64,000 nt of DNA, from positions 62,001 through 126,000 of the forward strand of contig NZ_VEBF01000003.1 of the NCBI RefSeq assembly GCF_007676705.1, read 5' to 3'. The notes beneath the pieces are model-generated. The model was given only the letters and a program-made list of their open reading frames with translations, was not told the DNA's origin and made no database searches. The translations under genes were made by a program, and so were the position numbers. Positions within the stretch are counted from its first letter, which is position 1. Each line of letters opens with the position of its first letter. The stretch is from Paenibacillus xylanexedens. Lineage in GTDB: Bacteria > Bacillota > Bacilli > Paenibacillales > Paenibacillaceae. This document shows, one piece after another, positions 53,624 through 63,311 of the stretch.

Positions 53624-56596
53624 TTAGTACTGTCTTTGTACGGAAACGTTGGAAGCATCAGCAGCGTTACCGGATTTGTCAGTTACAAATTTGTTAGTTG
53701 CATTTGTAGAATTGAGGTACAGTTCTACATAAGAACCAGCCAACTGTGTATCACCAGCAGCTTCAAATGTAACTACTACTTCATTACTGTTAGTACCAGC
53801 AGCAACTGCAGTAACAGTAGCTTCGGATCCGCCAAGGCGAGCCAAGAAGCCAGTAGTGTTGTTAGCAACATTCAAAGCTTCGTTGAATGTCAATGTAGCT
53901 GTGTATTGTTTTTTACCATTGGTTTGGACTGCACCTTCAACAACATTGAAGTTACTGTTTACTGCCAATTTAGGTGCGATACCATCTGTCAAGCTTTCGT
54001 TAACAGTACCAACCTTGATACCATTAGGACTTACAGATTGGATGTTTTCAACTGAACGAATTGTAACAAAGTTAGCTGTGGAAGCTGTTGCATCCAAAGA
54101 TTGACCTGTAGTGATTTCGAAGTGAGCCAAAGTGTTACCATCTTTAGTCTCAACACTGTTCAATTTCAAACCGTAAGTTGCGCTAGTCGCACTGATAGCG
54201 AAGTCACTTGCACTTACAGAGGACAAGTATCCATTGAATTGAACTTCAATTTTTTTGTCAGATACAGCTTTAGCTGACTCAACACCGATTTTTCTGGAAT
54301 CTTTAGCTACAACAGGCGTAGAAACGTAGTTTCCAGCGATGTAGTTATCTTTAGTATCTGCTACATTAGCGATACGAAGATTCAGAGTTTGAGTTGCAGC
54401 CAGGTATCCATTTTCTTTGGCAGGCAAGGAAATGCGCACTTGTTGTGCATTTACTTGAGTTACCTCAGTGTTGTTAGGAAGCGGCAACAAAGGTCCATTG
54501 TCGATTTGGTAGTTATATTTGTTTGGATCAATCGCACTACCGTTACCACTTACAGCCATTTCTTTGCTGAATGTAACGTAAATGTCCAGATCTTTCAGAG
54601 AACCATTACCAGTGTTCTCTTGAACGAACCAAGCATCGTTAACTTTTGGTTTAGCAACGTCACTTACATCTACAGTAGTAGTGTACGGCAACATTGTGTT
54701 TGCAATTGCAGCGATATCACGGATACCAGCGATTTCCAAAGTATATTTACCTTGTGGCAACTCACCGATTGTAGTGATTTGTACACGTCTGTTACCAGTG
54801 CCATCTACGAATTTAGGAGCATTAACTGGGTGACCAGCAGCTGTGAAGCCTCTAGTTGTAACCAGTTCGCCTTTTTCATTCTTCAAAGTGAAGTTAGCGT
54901 TTGCTGTTTTAGCAACATCAGTAGCTTCAACAGCTTTGCTGAATTCAATAGTGAATACGTGGTTGTTGTTGTAAACTTCAGCAGTTACAGAAGCAACTTC
55001 TGGACGAGTAGTGTCAATCACTGGAGTCACTTTAGAAGTACGTGTAGCAGAGTTGTTGCTATAGTCTGTTACGCCTTCCAAAGTAATTGTGTTTTCACCC
55101 AAGCTAAGCTTGTTGTCGTTTTCGAAGTTTACAGTTACTTTGTTATCTTCAACAGTAACAGTTCCTGTTTTACCAGAAGACGTGTGGTATGCTTTGCTCA
55201 CGGATTTAACAGACTCGTTAAATTCGATTTCTACTTTGTTCAGGTTAGTAGCTTTTGCACTAACTACTTCTGGAGCTGTAGTGTCTTCAACTACTTCGAA
55301 CTCAACTTCTTTTTGTAGAAGTTTGTAACCTGCATAGTCTTCAACACCATTTACTGTCAATGTGTGTTTACCAACGCTCAGGTCAGTTGTGATAACTGCA
55401 ACACTTGGATAAGTGAAGTTAACATATCCAGAAATTGCTTTACCGTCGATGCGGAAGTTAGAAGTTGTGTTTACAGAAGAAGCTTTAACCGGCTCAGAGA
55501 ATACAACTTTGAAAGCTTTAGTTCCGAGGCCTTTTACTTCTGAAACTTCTGGCAAAGTAGTGTCAACTGGAGTCACTGTTACTGTCTCTTTGAACACTTT
55601 TGATTTGTCAGAGTTTTTAACATTGCTTACATTCAACTTGTAAGCTTTTTGGGAAGTGAATGTTTGCTCTGCTGGCAGCAACAAAGTTACTGTTTTCTTG
55701 TCAGAAGACAATGTAGCAGATTTGAATTTGAATCCGTCTACTGTGTAGTTAGACTCAAGCTCAGCGCTATCAGCATCAACATCACCATCAAATGTTACAA
55801 CAACTTGTTTAAGGTTGTTAGCAGTTGCACTAACAACTTTTTGAGCTGCAGTTACAACATAAGTAACTTTTTCAGTGAAAGTTTTATCTTTGTAAGTAAA
55901 TTTCACTTCAGTTTCTTTGTTAGCTTCAAGAGCTTTATCCAAAGTTACTTTTACAGTTTCGCCGTCGCTGATTTTGAATTCAACTACTTTACCAGCTTCG
56001 GATACTGTGTAAGATTCAACTTTAATGCTTTGAGCTTGATCGATGGAGTAAGCTGCACCTACCAACAATTCACGGGAAGCATTACCAGAGAAGTTAGCGT
56101 TAGCGTCGATCAGACCTGCGTTGATCGCTGCTTGAACATAACCTTTAGCCCATGCTGCTGCATTGTTGTTAGTTTCAGTTGGGATTTCAAGATCAAGTGC
56201 ACGAGTCAAGATTGTAGCCATTTCAGCTACTGTCACTTTACCATTGAAGTCGAAGATTTTTTTCTCTACGTTTTTACCTTCCATGATACCCGCAGCAGTT
56301 ACTGCTTCGATGTAAGGTACAGCCCAGTTTTTAGCTGTGTAGTTTTTGTCGTTGTAAGAAAGAGTTCCAGTGATCTCTTTCAGACCTAGCAATTTAGTGA
56401 TAACTTTTGCGAACTCAGCACGAGTCATCTCTTTGTCCAGACCAGCTGTGCCATTTGGGTAACCATTGAAGATACCTTTTGCTTTCAATGCATCAAACTG
56501 TTGTTGTGGTGTTACTGCTGTGTCACCGAATGCTACAGATGCAAACATTGAGAATGCCATTGCTGTAGACAGTGCTACGGATAAAATTTTCTTCAT
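53624..56596 (-). CDS. Probable major S-layer protein
   Basis: About 990 residues. The signal peptide MKKILSVALSTAMAFSMFASVAFG is followed by three N-terminal SLH domains (MTRAEFAKVITKLLGL, FNGKVTVAEMATILTRAL, SGNASRELLVGAAYSI). At least five Ig-like repeats follow, each starting with a TxPEV/APKL turn and a VVFSEPVKA-type strand, ending in SGNAADASN. Biased codon use, low Cys and abundant Thr/Val/Lys agree with a very highly made S-layer subunit. GGAGG stands 13 nt before the ATG at 56596. A second in-frame ATG lies 72 nt upstream behind AAAGGGGGTG and could give a longer signal peptide. Confidence 0.88.
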   Translation of the reverse strand: MKKILSVALSTAMAFSMFASVAFGDTAVTPQQQFDALKAKGIFNGYPNGTAGLDKEMTRAEFAKVITKLLGLKEITGTLSYNDKNYTAKNWAVPYIEAVTAAGIMEGKNVEKKIFDFNGKVTVAEMATILTRALDLEIPTETNNNAAAWAKGYVQAAINAGLIDANANFSGNASRELLVGAAYSIDQAQSIKVESYTVSEAGKVVEFKISDGETVKVTLDKALEANKETEVKFTYKDKTFTEKVTYVVTAAQKVVSATANNLKQVVVTFDGDVDADSAELESNYTVDGFKFKSATLSSDKKTVTLLLPAEQTFTSQKAYKLNVSNVKNSDKSKVFKETVTVTPVDTTLPEVSEVKGLGTKAFKVVFSEPVKASSVNTTSNFRIDGKAISGYVNFTYPSVAVITTDLSVGKHTLTVNGVEDYAGYKLLQKEVEFEVVEDTTAPEVVSAKATNLNKVEIEFNESVKSVSKAYHTSSGKTGTVTVEDNKVTVNFENDNKLSLGENTITLEGVTDYSNNSATRTSKVTPVIDTTRPEVASVTAEVYNNNHVFTIEFSKAVEATDVAKTANANFTLKNEKGELVTTRGFTAAGHPVNAPKFVDGTGNRRVQITTIGELPQGKYTLEIAGIRDIAAIANTMLPYTTTVDVSDVAKPKVNDAWFVQENTGNGSLKDLDIYVTFSKEMAVSGNGSAIDPNKYNYQIDNGPLLPLPNNTEVTQVNAQQVRISLPAKENGYLAATQTLNLRIANVADTKDNYIAGNYVSTPVVAKDSRKIGVESAKAVSDKKIEVQFNGYLSSVSASDFAISATSATYGLKLNSVETKDGNTLAHFEITTGQSLDATASTANFVTIRSVENIQSVSPNGIKVGTVNESLTDGIAPKLAVNSNFNVVEGAVQTNGKKQYTATLTFNEALNVANNTTGFLARLGGSEATVTAVAAGTNSNEVVVTFEAAGDTQLAGSYVELYLNSTNATNKFVTDKSGNAADASNVSVQRQY

Positions 56597-56804
56597 AACC
56601 TTTTTGTCTCCTCCTTGGGCGTTCATAACATTGGAATTTTCTTTAATAGGGTCGCTCGTATTCCTCATTCTATTGTCGCACCCCCTTTCCAGAGTTATGA
56701 GCAAGTTAATATAAATGATGTCTGTGAGCATATCACAGAAACTTGTAAACAATAATAAATGATAGAATCATACGTAAATAGAGTAGTTTCCTAATCCTAC
56801 CTTA

Positions 56805-56840
56805 CGTATTATACAATGGGTCTCTCGTGCCGTAAAGCAA
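56805..56840 (-). promoter_or_regulatory. S-layer gene promoter
   Basis: TTTACG (56831-56836), 17 nt, then TATAAT (56808-56813) on the minus strand. The leader is about 205 nt, long enough for mRNA-stabilising structure. Confidence 0.6.
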
Positions 56841-57130
56841 TTTTTTCTAATAAATAGACAAGATTCTTCACGAGGTCATTCTTGGTAAGTTGCCCAATGT
56901 TTTCGACTCTACATCTTAAACGCAGCAGATTTCAAAAAGTTGCGGATTCATCAAAAAAAGTTTTGAATTTATTTATGTATTGATGCAGTGCGGGTCTTTA
57001 TCAGGTTCAAAACCTTTATCACAGCTGTACTTATCATGATTTTTCCAAGAACATCTTGCGTAAGAAATGATTTAGACGTTTATTTGTACCCGTTATTTTC
57101 CACGATGAAGCGACAAATTCTACAATATTG
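56841..57130. other. Gene-free region upstream of the S-layer promoter
   Basis: About 290 nt of AT-rich sequence. I see nothing I can support beyond the promoter on its left and the terminator on its right; additional promoters are possible. Confidence 0.4.
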
Positions 57131-57135
57131 AAAAT

Positions 57136-57170
57136 AAAAGAAGAGGTGCCCAAGGGGCACCTCTTCTTGA
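57136..57170 (-). terminator. Terminator after the 113-residue protein gene
   Basis: AAGAAGAGGTGCC pairs with GGCACCTCTTCTT around a tiny loop. Confidence 0.85.
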
Positions 57171-57197
57171 AACACTACAATTGCTATAATCTAACTT

Positions 57198-57539
57198 TTA
57201 GCGAATCTTCATCGCTAACTCAATAATCTGAGCACGCATATTCGGATCACTATTCAATCTCAGATACATATCGTCAATTGGTTGTCTGTTCTCCCGGTAT
57301 GTCTTCTCATGCTTCATCGTGGTGTGAGACCATTCAATCAATTCATTCTCGGCCAGAACCAGACTGTTATACGCATCATGGAAGCCAGTGGACTGTACAA
57401 GTCCTTCCATTACTTCCTGAGAGATCTCCTCTGTCTTACGTGTATCTTCCAATTTTTTCTCCAGAATGACTGCCTGCTTCTCGAACTGTGTCTTTGCCTT
57501 CATGTAACCCAATTGGGCTCTCGAATAAATCGGTTTCAT
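57198..57539 (-). CDS. Small coiled-coil protein of unknown function
   Basis: A 113-residue, charged, helical, cytoplasmic protein (AKTQFEKQAVILEKKLEDTR, LVLAENELIEWSHTTMKHEK). It has no signal peptide. The ATG follows AGAGGGTG. It lies alone between the S-layer gene and another SLH gene, with its own terminator. I do not recognise the family. Confidence 0.6.
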   Translation of the reverse strand: MKPIYSRAQLGYMKAKTQFEKQAVILEKKLEDTRKTEEISQEVMEGLVQSTGFHDAYNSLVLAENELIEWSHTTMKHEKTYRENRQPIDDMYLRLNSDPNMRAQIIELAMKIR

Positions 57540-57676
57540 TAGCTAACTTCACCCTCTAGATCATTGTGTATTTACCGTTATTGTATCTTAATCTCTAACA
57601 AATTACAAAAATAGTTATTGGTAAAAAACAGATCTCTTCTATTATAAAAGAGTTCTATATCAGTTGCTTCACAGTC

Positions 57677-57718
57677 ATAAAAAGAACCCGCCCCTTGCAG
57701 AATGAGGGGCAGGTCCTT
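57677..57718 (-). terminator. Terminator after the 57.7-kb SLH gene
   Basis: On the minus strand ACCTGCCCCT pairs with AGGGGCGGGT (one mismatch) around TTCTGCA-type loop sequence, followed by TTTTT. Confidence 0.8.
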
Positions 57719-57745
57719 CCTAAAATGCATCAATTCATCTCAAAA

Positions 57746-60700
57746 CTAGCTTAAGTTTTTAGGGAATACTTTTGTGCTCTTTTTGAGCAATTCAACTGCA
57801 ATTTTACCCGCTTCTGCACGTGTCAGATTACCTTTGGGATTAAATGCAAATTGTGGTTTGCTTTGACCTGTAACTGTAACTGGTGAGCCTTCCATGATCT
57901 TCGCTTTGGTAACAGCTTGTACCGAAGGTCCTGCGTAATTCTCCATGCTACCTGAGTCAATGAAAGACTTGGCTAATGCACTTTGGAGCTTATTATCATT
58001 TGCAGCTAATTTCAGTTCGAGTGCTCTCGCAATCATAACAGCTGCCTGCTCGCGTGTGAGAGGACGGTCCGGTCCAAATACACCATCGGTCAGACCGGTG
58101 ATAATTCCTGCTCTAGCTGCTGTCTCAATACTATCATAATCCCATGTAAACGAACTCGTTCCAGGTGCTACATCTGTAAAAGTTCTTCTGCTATCGGAAG
58201 TGATAGGCAGATTCAATCCTTTTACCAGAAGCGTAGCAAACTCTCCTCTGGATGTTCGATCATCTGTTCCGAATTGTTCGAATCGTAATGGCGTCATGAA
58301 CCCTTTTGCATACAATGCATTAAGAATATTTCTGGCCCATCCATGATTCGTAATATCGTTGTAACTTCTTCTTAATTTCATGACTTTGTAATAACCGAAG
58401 TTATCAAATGGAACTGTAATTGTGTGTTTCTTGGAATCAACTTCTCCACCAATTCGCTTCCACTCCCGAGTTGGTGAATAATAAAATACTGAGATCGTTG
58501 AGCCAGCATCATCTACGACATTTGAATCGTATGTCAAGGTCAATGTACCACGCTCAGAAGGTTTAATTTTGCGTTCAGTAGGCGTTAAGGGATTACCATA
58601 TAACGAATCCAAAGTATAAGGACCTACCCCATTCGTTGGTTCCTTGTAATTATCAGTACCTCTGGTTCCTGATTCTCCGAGACCACCACTAATCCAGTAA
58701 ATCTCTGAGATTGGACTAAAGTTTACAGAATCACCTGTTATTGCTGAGAATCTTCTGTAATACTCATCTGGCACGCTTAATGGATTAGGATCTCCATCCT
58801 CTGTTTTGAAACCAACAATACTTCCATAGTCATTGCGGCGTTCCACTATTCCCGTATTCGGGTCCGCAATACCGAACAGCAACTTGTTATTCGGATAAAA
58901 CTTGGCAATTCCACTATTATCTGTGCTCTCCATTACTGTGCCTTTTGGAAAGTTCAGCTCTAACTGCTTGTTGAAGGCAGAGTATTTATTGGCTACTTTA
59001 GGTGCCATATACTGTGAATCCACACCTGCAGCACTCGTATAATACACCTCGATTGTATCAGTGGTTTTTACACCACTACGATCAATTGTAAGTTTAATTT
59101 TGTTTACTTTATCCGCTTTGAGCCCAACATAGTCAAGAGCAAAACGGTCGGATTCTGTTCCTTGCAGCTTTTTAGCCGTCTCTTTGTCTATGACAACTGA
59201 AGTTGCTCCCTCGGCTTCAATATCAAAATGAACAAAGTTTTTGTTAACAACAATCTGGCTACCGGAAGTGGGTTGCGGAGCTATAATGCGATAACCAGCA
59301 GCTTCCCTTACGATTTCAATCTTTTGACTTGTCTTTGCACCAGTTTTGTTATATAGGTCCAAGGTATAGATATATGTGCCAGGAGTTTCTGCCTTCAGGT
59401 CTCTTAGACGCACTACAAAATCCTGTTGTCTCCCGGTACGATCAACAATAACTGTACCGTTGTTCAAAGCATACTCAGCAGAAATTTCTGGGTCTTCCCA
59501 TGTTGTACTTCCGGCAGACCCTTCTGGTATGTTCAGTGTAAATATATTTTGGGTACCCATACTCAGACTCATACGAGTAGCTCCTGCACCACGAATAGCC
59601 AAATCGAAATTTTTAAGACTTGTAGTGTACTTCTTATCAGCAAATGTAAAATCGGTAGAAAGGTTGAATAAATTCTTCACCCATTGATCGTCAGGATTAA
59701 AGGGTTCCAAAAATGTTGAACGAGCTCTACTTGGTGATGGCTGTAGATTTTTAATGGTAGACACATTATTGTCATTGATGTAAATGCGCAATTCTTTGGA
59801 AACTTCGTTTAACTGCCCCTTATCTCCAGTACCGGTACCTGTAAGCACAATACGGTTCTCCCCGAAGTAAAGAGGCCCTGTGTCTCCGTCTACTTTAATA
59901 ATAGCCTTAAAGCTACCATCGCTACCCAAGGTAAGCGTTTGTTGTGGTGCTGTTGTCCCAGCTGGATTCTGGGGATGAGTAGAATATACTTTGACGCCAT
60001 TCGCAAAAATTTCAGCTACGAAGAAGTTGCTATCCAGTGTCGCAAAATCTACATATTTACCTTCAACTATAATTTCATCTGTTGCCTTTGAGTTCATATC
60101 ATATGTTTGACCATCCGATAAATTACTTACGAAAATATAATTTTTGGATGCAAACGAAATGGTTGCATTGCGACTTGACGCCGATCCATCAAATTTAAAC
60201 TGAACTGTCTGATTTCCGTTTTTGAAGCCTTTAATTTGATAAATATATTTGGTTGGCGTAACTTGCTGAACAAACTGCAGATCTATCGCACTAGTTCCTC
60301 TTGGAAGATACTCAGCTGATAACACTGCACCGTTTGGGTTTCTGCTTGTCTCAACCAAAATGTAGAAATCCGCCGCATTGACACTTGCACCTGTCAATGG
60401 TACACCATCAGGAATCGTACCTGTTCCTTTATAATCTCTAAGATACTTCAAGTCTGTAATAACTGTTTCATTAGCCAAATACTGAAAGTTCATATTTGTC
60501 GTTGCCGTGCTTTTACCATATTTCACAGTAAGTGAGTGATTCTGCAAACGATCCAATTCCGCAGGAGTTCCGGAGCTGGTAAAAGTAATCGATGGGATAT
60601 CGAATGAAATCAAAGCATAAGAAGGTGTGTTGACTCCAACACTCGGTATCGGTACAACATTTGGAGTAATCGTAGAGTTAATTGCTCCGTCAATTGTAAT

Positions 60701-61645
60701 TTGCGTTACAGCATTTGTCTCATCGTCTGGGACAAGCAATTCCACCTTCACATTGGCTTCCGCAGGATTCCCTCCATATGTCGGTCTAGTAGATAACATG
60801 CTTTGAGCCAAAGCACCTGGGGCCACGCCCTCTATCAGATCCAATTTAGAGTATGGGTTGGTTTCATCATAGTATAACAATGAGTAATTGAAGACGTTCT
60901 TGTCCACGCCACTCTCAATAGTTATCTTTACATCGTTTAAGCCAGCCTTCAGTCGCATCATCGGTGAATAAAATTGTCCATCCGGTTGCAAAGCGGTTGG
61001 AAGAGGCTCACCATTATTCAGGGAAACTGTAACTTTAGATGAGTTTTTGGCAACACCACTAAGTGTTACTTCGCCTGTATCGACGACCACTTGGGATCCT
61101 TCATTCAGATCAAGGTTGTCCGCTCCTCCAAGAACTTGCAATTTTTCAATATACGGAACAGAATCATACAAAATATAAAAACTCTCTGATCTTTCACTTG
61201 GTCCTTGTGAACCTGTAAACGTAACTTTATTCATACCTGCAAACAATGTTAGCGTTGCTTTAAAACGGTTATCCGGACGATCCGGATCAACTGTTACAAC
61301 TGCTGGTGCTACTCGTGTGCTATCTGGAACCCAAGTTCCATCTTTAAGATTCATGAGTTGAACGTTGGCACCCAAAGTGGATCCTGTAACATTCGTGAAC
61401 GTACCGGTTACAGGCTGTTCACTACTAGTTACCACAAAAGCAGTTGCACGCGATAGCACATCCGTGCCAGTTCCAGTCAATTTGAGGCCTACTGTATCTT
61501 TCAATTGGACATTCCCAGCATTATCAGGAGTAAAGTAACTTGTTTGTCCCGCCGCCGATGCGACTGGTGCAAGGCCAGCTGGTATTAGAGATACAACCAG
61601 TGCCACCATCATCAGCCAGATTAACGGCTTCTTCGTACGTTGCAT
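57746..61645 (-). CDS. Large SLH-domain surface protein
   Basis: 1299 residues. The signal peptide is MQRTKKPLIWLMMVALVVSLIPAGLAPVASA. The long middle has repeated Ig-like/IPT-style beta-domains (LDLNEGSQVVVDTGEVTLSG, NYIFVSNLSDGQTYDMNSKA). Three SLH domains end the protein (SRGEFATLLVKGLNLP, LTREQAAVMIARALELK, LTRAEAGKIAVELLKK). It is thus anchored like the 44.3-kb protein, with C-terminal SLH, whereas the S-layer protein has them at the N-terminus. The ATG follows AGAGGAG. Function beyond surface attachment is unknown. Confidence 0.85.
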   Translation of the reverse strand: MQRTKKPLIWLMMVALVVSLIPAGLAPVASAAGQTSYFTPDNAGNVQLKDTVGLKLTGTGTDVLSRATAFVVTSSEQPVTGTFTNVTGSTLGANVQLMNLKDGTWVPDSTRVAPAVVTVDPDRPDNRFKATLTLFAGMNKVTFTGSQGPSERSESFYILYDSVPYIEKLQVLGGADNLDLNEGSQVVVDTGEVTLSGVAKNSSKVTVSLNNGEPLPTALQPDGQFYSPMMRLKAGLNDVKITIESGVDKNVFNYSLLYYDETNPYSKLDLIEGVAPGALAQSMLSTRPTYGGNPAEANVKVELLVPDDETNAVTQITIDGAINSTITPNVVPIPSVGVNTPSYALISFDIPSITFTSSGTPAELDRLQNHSLTVKYGKSTATTNMNFQYLANETVITDLKYLRDYKGTGTIPDGVPLTGASVNAADFYILVETSRNPNGAVLSAEYLPRGTSAIDLQFVQQVTPTKYIYQIKGFKNGNQTVQFKFDGSASSRNATISFASKNYIFVSNLSDGQTYDMNSKATDEIIVEGKYVDFATLDSNFFVAEIFANGVKVYSTHPQNPAGTTAPQQTLTLGSDGSFKAIIKVDGDTGPLYFGENRIVLTGTGTGDKGQLNEVSKELRIYINDNNVSTIKNLQPSPSRARSTFLEPFNPDDQWVKNLFNLSTDFTFADKKYTTSLKNFDLAIRGAGATRMSLSMGTQNIFTLNIPEGSAGSTTWEDPEISAEYALNNGTVIVDRTGRQQDFVVRLRDLKAETPGTYIYTLDLYNKTGAKTSQKIEIVREAAGYRIIAPQPTSGSQIVVNKNFVHFDIEAEGATSVVIDKETAKKLQGTESDRFALDYVGLKADKVNKIKLTIDRSGVKTTDTIEVYYTSAAGVDSQYMAPKVANKYSAFNKQLELNFPKGTVMESTDNSGIAKFYPNNKLLFGIADPNTGIVERRNDYGSIVGFKTEDGDPNPLSVPDEYYRRFSAITGDSVNFSPISEIYWISGGLGESGTRGTDNYKEPTNGVGPYTLDSLYGNPLTPTERKIKPSERGTLTLTYDSNVVDDAGSTISVFYYSPTREWKRIGGEVDSKKHTITVPFDNFGYYKVMKLRRSYNDITNHGWARNILNALYAKGFMTPLRFEQFGTDDRTSRGEFATLLVKGLNLPITSDSRRTFTDVAPGTSSFTWDYDSIETAARAGIITGLTDGVFGPDRPLTREQAAVMIARALELKLAANDNKLQSALAKSFIDSGSMENYAGPSVQAVTKAKIMEGSPVTVTGQSKPQFAFNPKGNLTRAEAGKIAVELLKKSTKVFPKNLS

Positions 61646-61728
61646 TCAATCATCTCTCCTCTTTTTAAGTCAGTTACCTTTATATATCGGCAAAAGGTTC
61701 CAAATATTTAGTAAAAATCTCAAAATAA

Positions 61729-61762
61729 ACAAAAAACCTTATCCACAAGGGATAAGGTTGGG
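61729..61762 (-). terminator. Terminator after tagO
   Basis: AACCTTATCC pairs with GGATAAGGTT around a small loop, followed by TTTTTTG on the minus strand. Confidence 0.88.
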
Positions 61763-61808
61763 TCTGGAATAATATTCAAGAATAGCTGTAACCATTACAT
61801 TTATCTAT

Positions 61809-62936
61809 TTATGATTTCGAACGGGTCTCCGGATTCAGCTTGACGCGCATGCGCATTAGGAAGTTGATGACCGGTCTTCTCGTTTTGCTAACAAGTCCGA
61901 TGACTTCTGCTCCCACTTGGAGGAAGAACATCATGATACAGATGACCACGAACGTTACCCAGTTCGCTTCGAACATCGCAGCGGAAGATTGGATAATGGC
62001 CAGAACTCCGAAGAAAGCGGCAATTCCATAAATGATCAGGACCGTCTGACGGTGACTGAATCCAAGTTCACGCAAGCAGTGATGCAGGTGACCTTTATCC
62101 GGTGCGAAAATCGGTTTCCGCTGTACCGCACGACGGATAATCGCGAAGAAGGTATCCGAGAGCGGCACACCGATAATGATCAGCGGTGTAATAAAGGACA
62201 CGATAGCAATTTGTTTGAATCCCAGCATGGACAGCATCGCCAGAGAGAAACCAAGGAATAGCGATCCGGTATCCCCCATGAAGATCTTGGCTGGGTGGAA
62301 GTTGAAAAACAGGAATCCAATGATGCTACCCAACAACACAAGGCACATCAAAGCGATCATCATGTTCCCCATCAGGAAGGACATTACGGCAATGGTACCA
62401 ATTGCGATACCAGATACACCCGCAGCCAGACCATCCAGGCCGTCAATAAGGTTAATCGCATTCGTTACACCAACAATCCAGAAGATCGTTAGTGGAATGG
62501 CTACCCAAGCTTCGAGTGAAGAATAGGAATCCTGAAACGGAATGTTGACGAAATCTACCCGGATATTAAATCCGAATACAACGACAGAAGCAGCTACGAT
62601 CTGACCAAGCAGCTTCACTTTGGCAGACAGTTCAAACCGATCATCAAGTGCTCCGATCAGTACAATAATCGATCCACCGATCAAGAACGCACTAACAAAA
62701 CTCATATCCCGAGTCGTGAACCATGCCGATACAAACGGAAGCAATGCAGCAACTGTAATAATAAAGGCCAGGAATATCCCCAGACCGCCAAGACGCGGCA
62801 TGATCCGTGTGTGTACTTTACGTGCATTCGGCGTATCCATCGCGCCAATGCGGACTGCGAACTTTTTAACAAGCGGTGTCAGGGCAAGAGCCAGTCCCAT
62901 TGACACGATAAATCCAATGATAAAGATCGCTACCAT
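61809..62936 (-). CDS. tagO: Undecaprenyl-phosphate GlcNAc-1-phosphate transferase (TagO/WecA type)
   Basis: A 375-residue polytopic membrane enzyme (about 10-11 TMS) that transfers GlcNAc-1-P to undecaprenyl phosphate, the first step for wall teichoic acid or similar wall polymers. It has NAINLIDGLDGLAAG, HPAKIFMGDTGSLFLG and GHLHHCLRELGFSHRQ, all conserved in the family. The ATG at 62936 is about 11 nt after GGGGGT. In B. subtilis tagO lies next to degSU; here the surface-protein region separates them. The polymer is likely the one that SLH domains bind. Confidence 0.93.
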   Translation of the reverse strand: MVAIFIIGFIVSMGLALALTPLVKKFAVRIGAMDTPNARKVHTRIMPRLGGLGIFLAFIITVAALLPFVSAWFTTRDMSFVSAFLIGGSIIVLIGALDDRFELSAKVKLLGQIVAASVVVFGFNIRVDFVNIPFQDSYSSLEAWVAIPLTIFWIVGVTNAINLIDGLDGLAAGVSGIAIGTIAVMSFLMGNMMIALMCLVLLGSIIGFLFFNFHPAKIFMGDTGSLFLGFSLAMLSMLGFKQIAIVSFITPLIIIGVPLSDTFFAIIRRAVQRKPIFAPDKGHLHHCLRELGFSHRQTVLIIYGIAAFFGVLAIIQSSAAMFEANWVTFVVICIMMFFLQVGAEVIGLVSKTRRPVINFLMRMRVKLNPETRSKS

Positions 62937-63080
62937 TTGAACATTCGACCCCCAATTATAATACCTGTACGAAATTATAAATCCCCTGATCTCTTTTTAT
63001 ATATAAAAAATGTTTTGTTAGTCACTTTTGATGAAAAATTTTTGTTACACGATAACGGAGAGTGCAAGGAAAACCTAGAG

Positions 63081-63203
63081 AAGTGTAACGTTCGCATTTA
63101 TCACCGGATTTCATCCTTTGGAAAAGGATAAAAGGAAATCTGGGGATAACGGCGATCGACAGGTTGCCTTGCAATCGTAGTGCAAGTGTAACGCTTCTGT
63201 TTT
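63081..63203 (-). repeat. Dispersed hairpin repeat, copy F (inverted, diverged)
   Basis: The only copy in opposite orientation. On the minus strand TTATCCCCAGATTTC pairs with GAAATCCGGTGATAA, preceded by CGATCGCCG and followed by TGCGAACG. The outer ends are diverged. It lies in the tagA-tagO gap, which otherwise holds only the tagO promoter region. Confidence 0.65.
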
Positions 63204-63311
63204 CATGGAGTGGCACACATGTAATCCGGAATGAATTATACGCTGATCACACCCGAAAAGCCATCCTCAATTTCTAGCAAAAACACGCATTTATCTCGCA
63301 ATTACCTGTTT

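Noticed and set aside
54389..55318. A 309-codon open frame opposite the S-layer gene
   Set aside because: Codon bias of the S-layer gene leaves long open frames on the other strand; composition (Ser, Phe, Cys, Val runs) is not protein-like.
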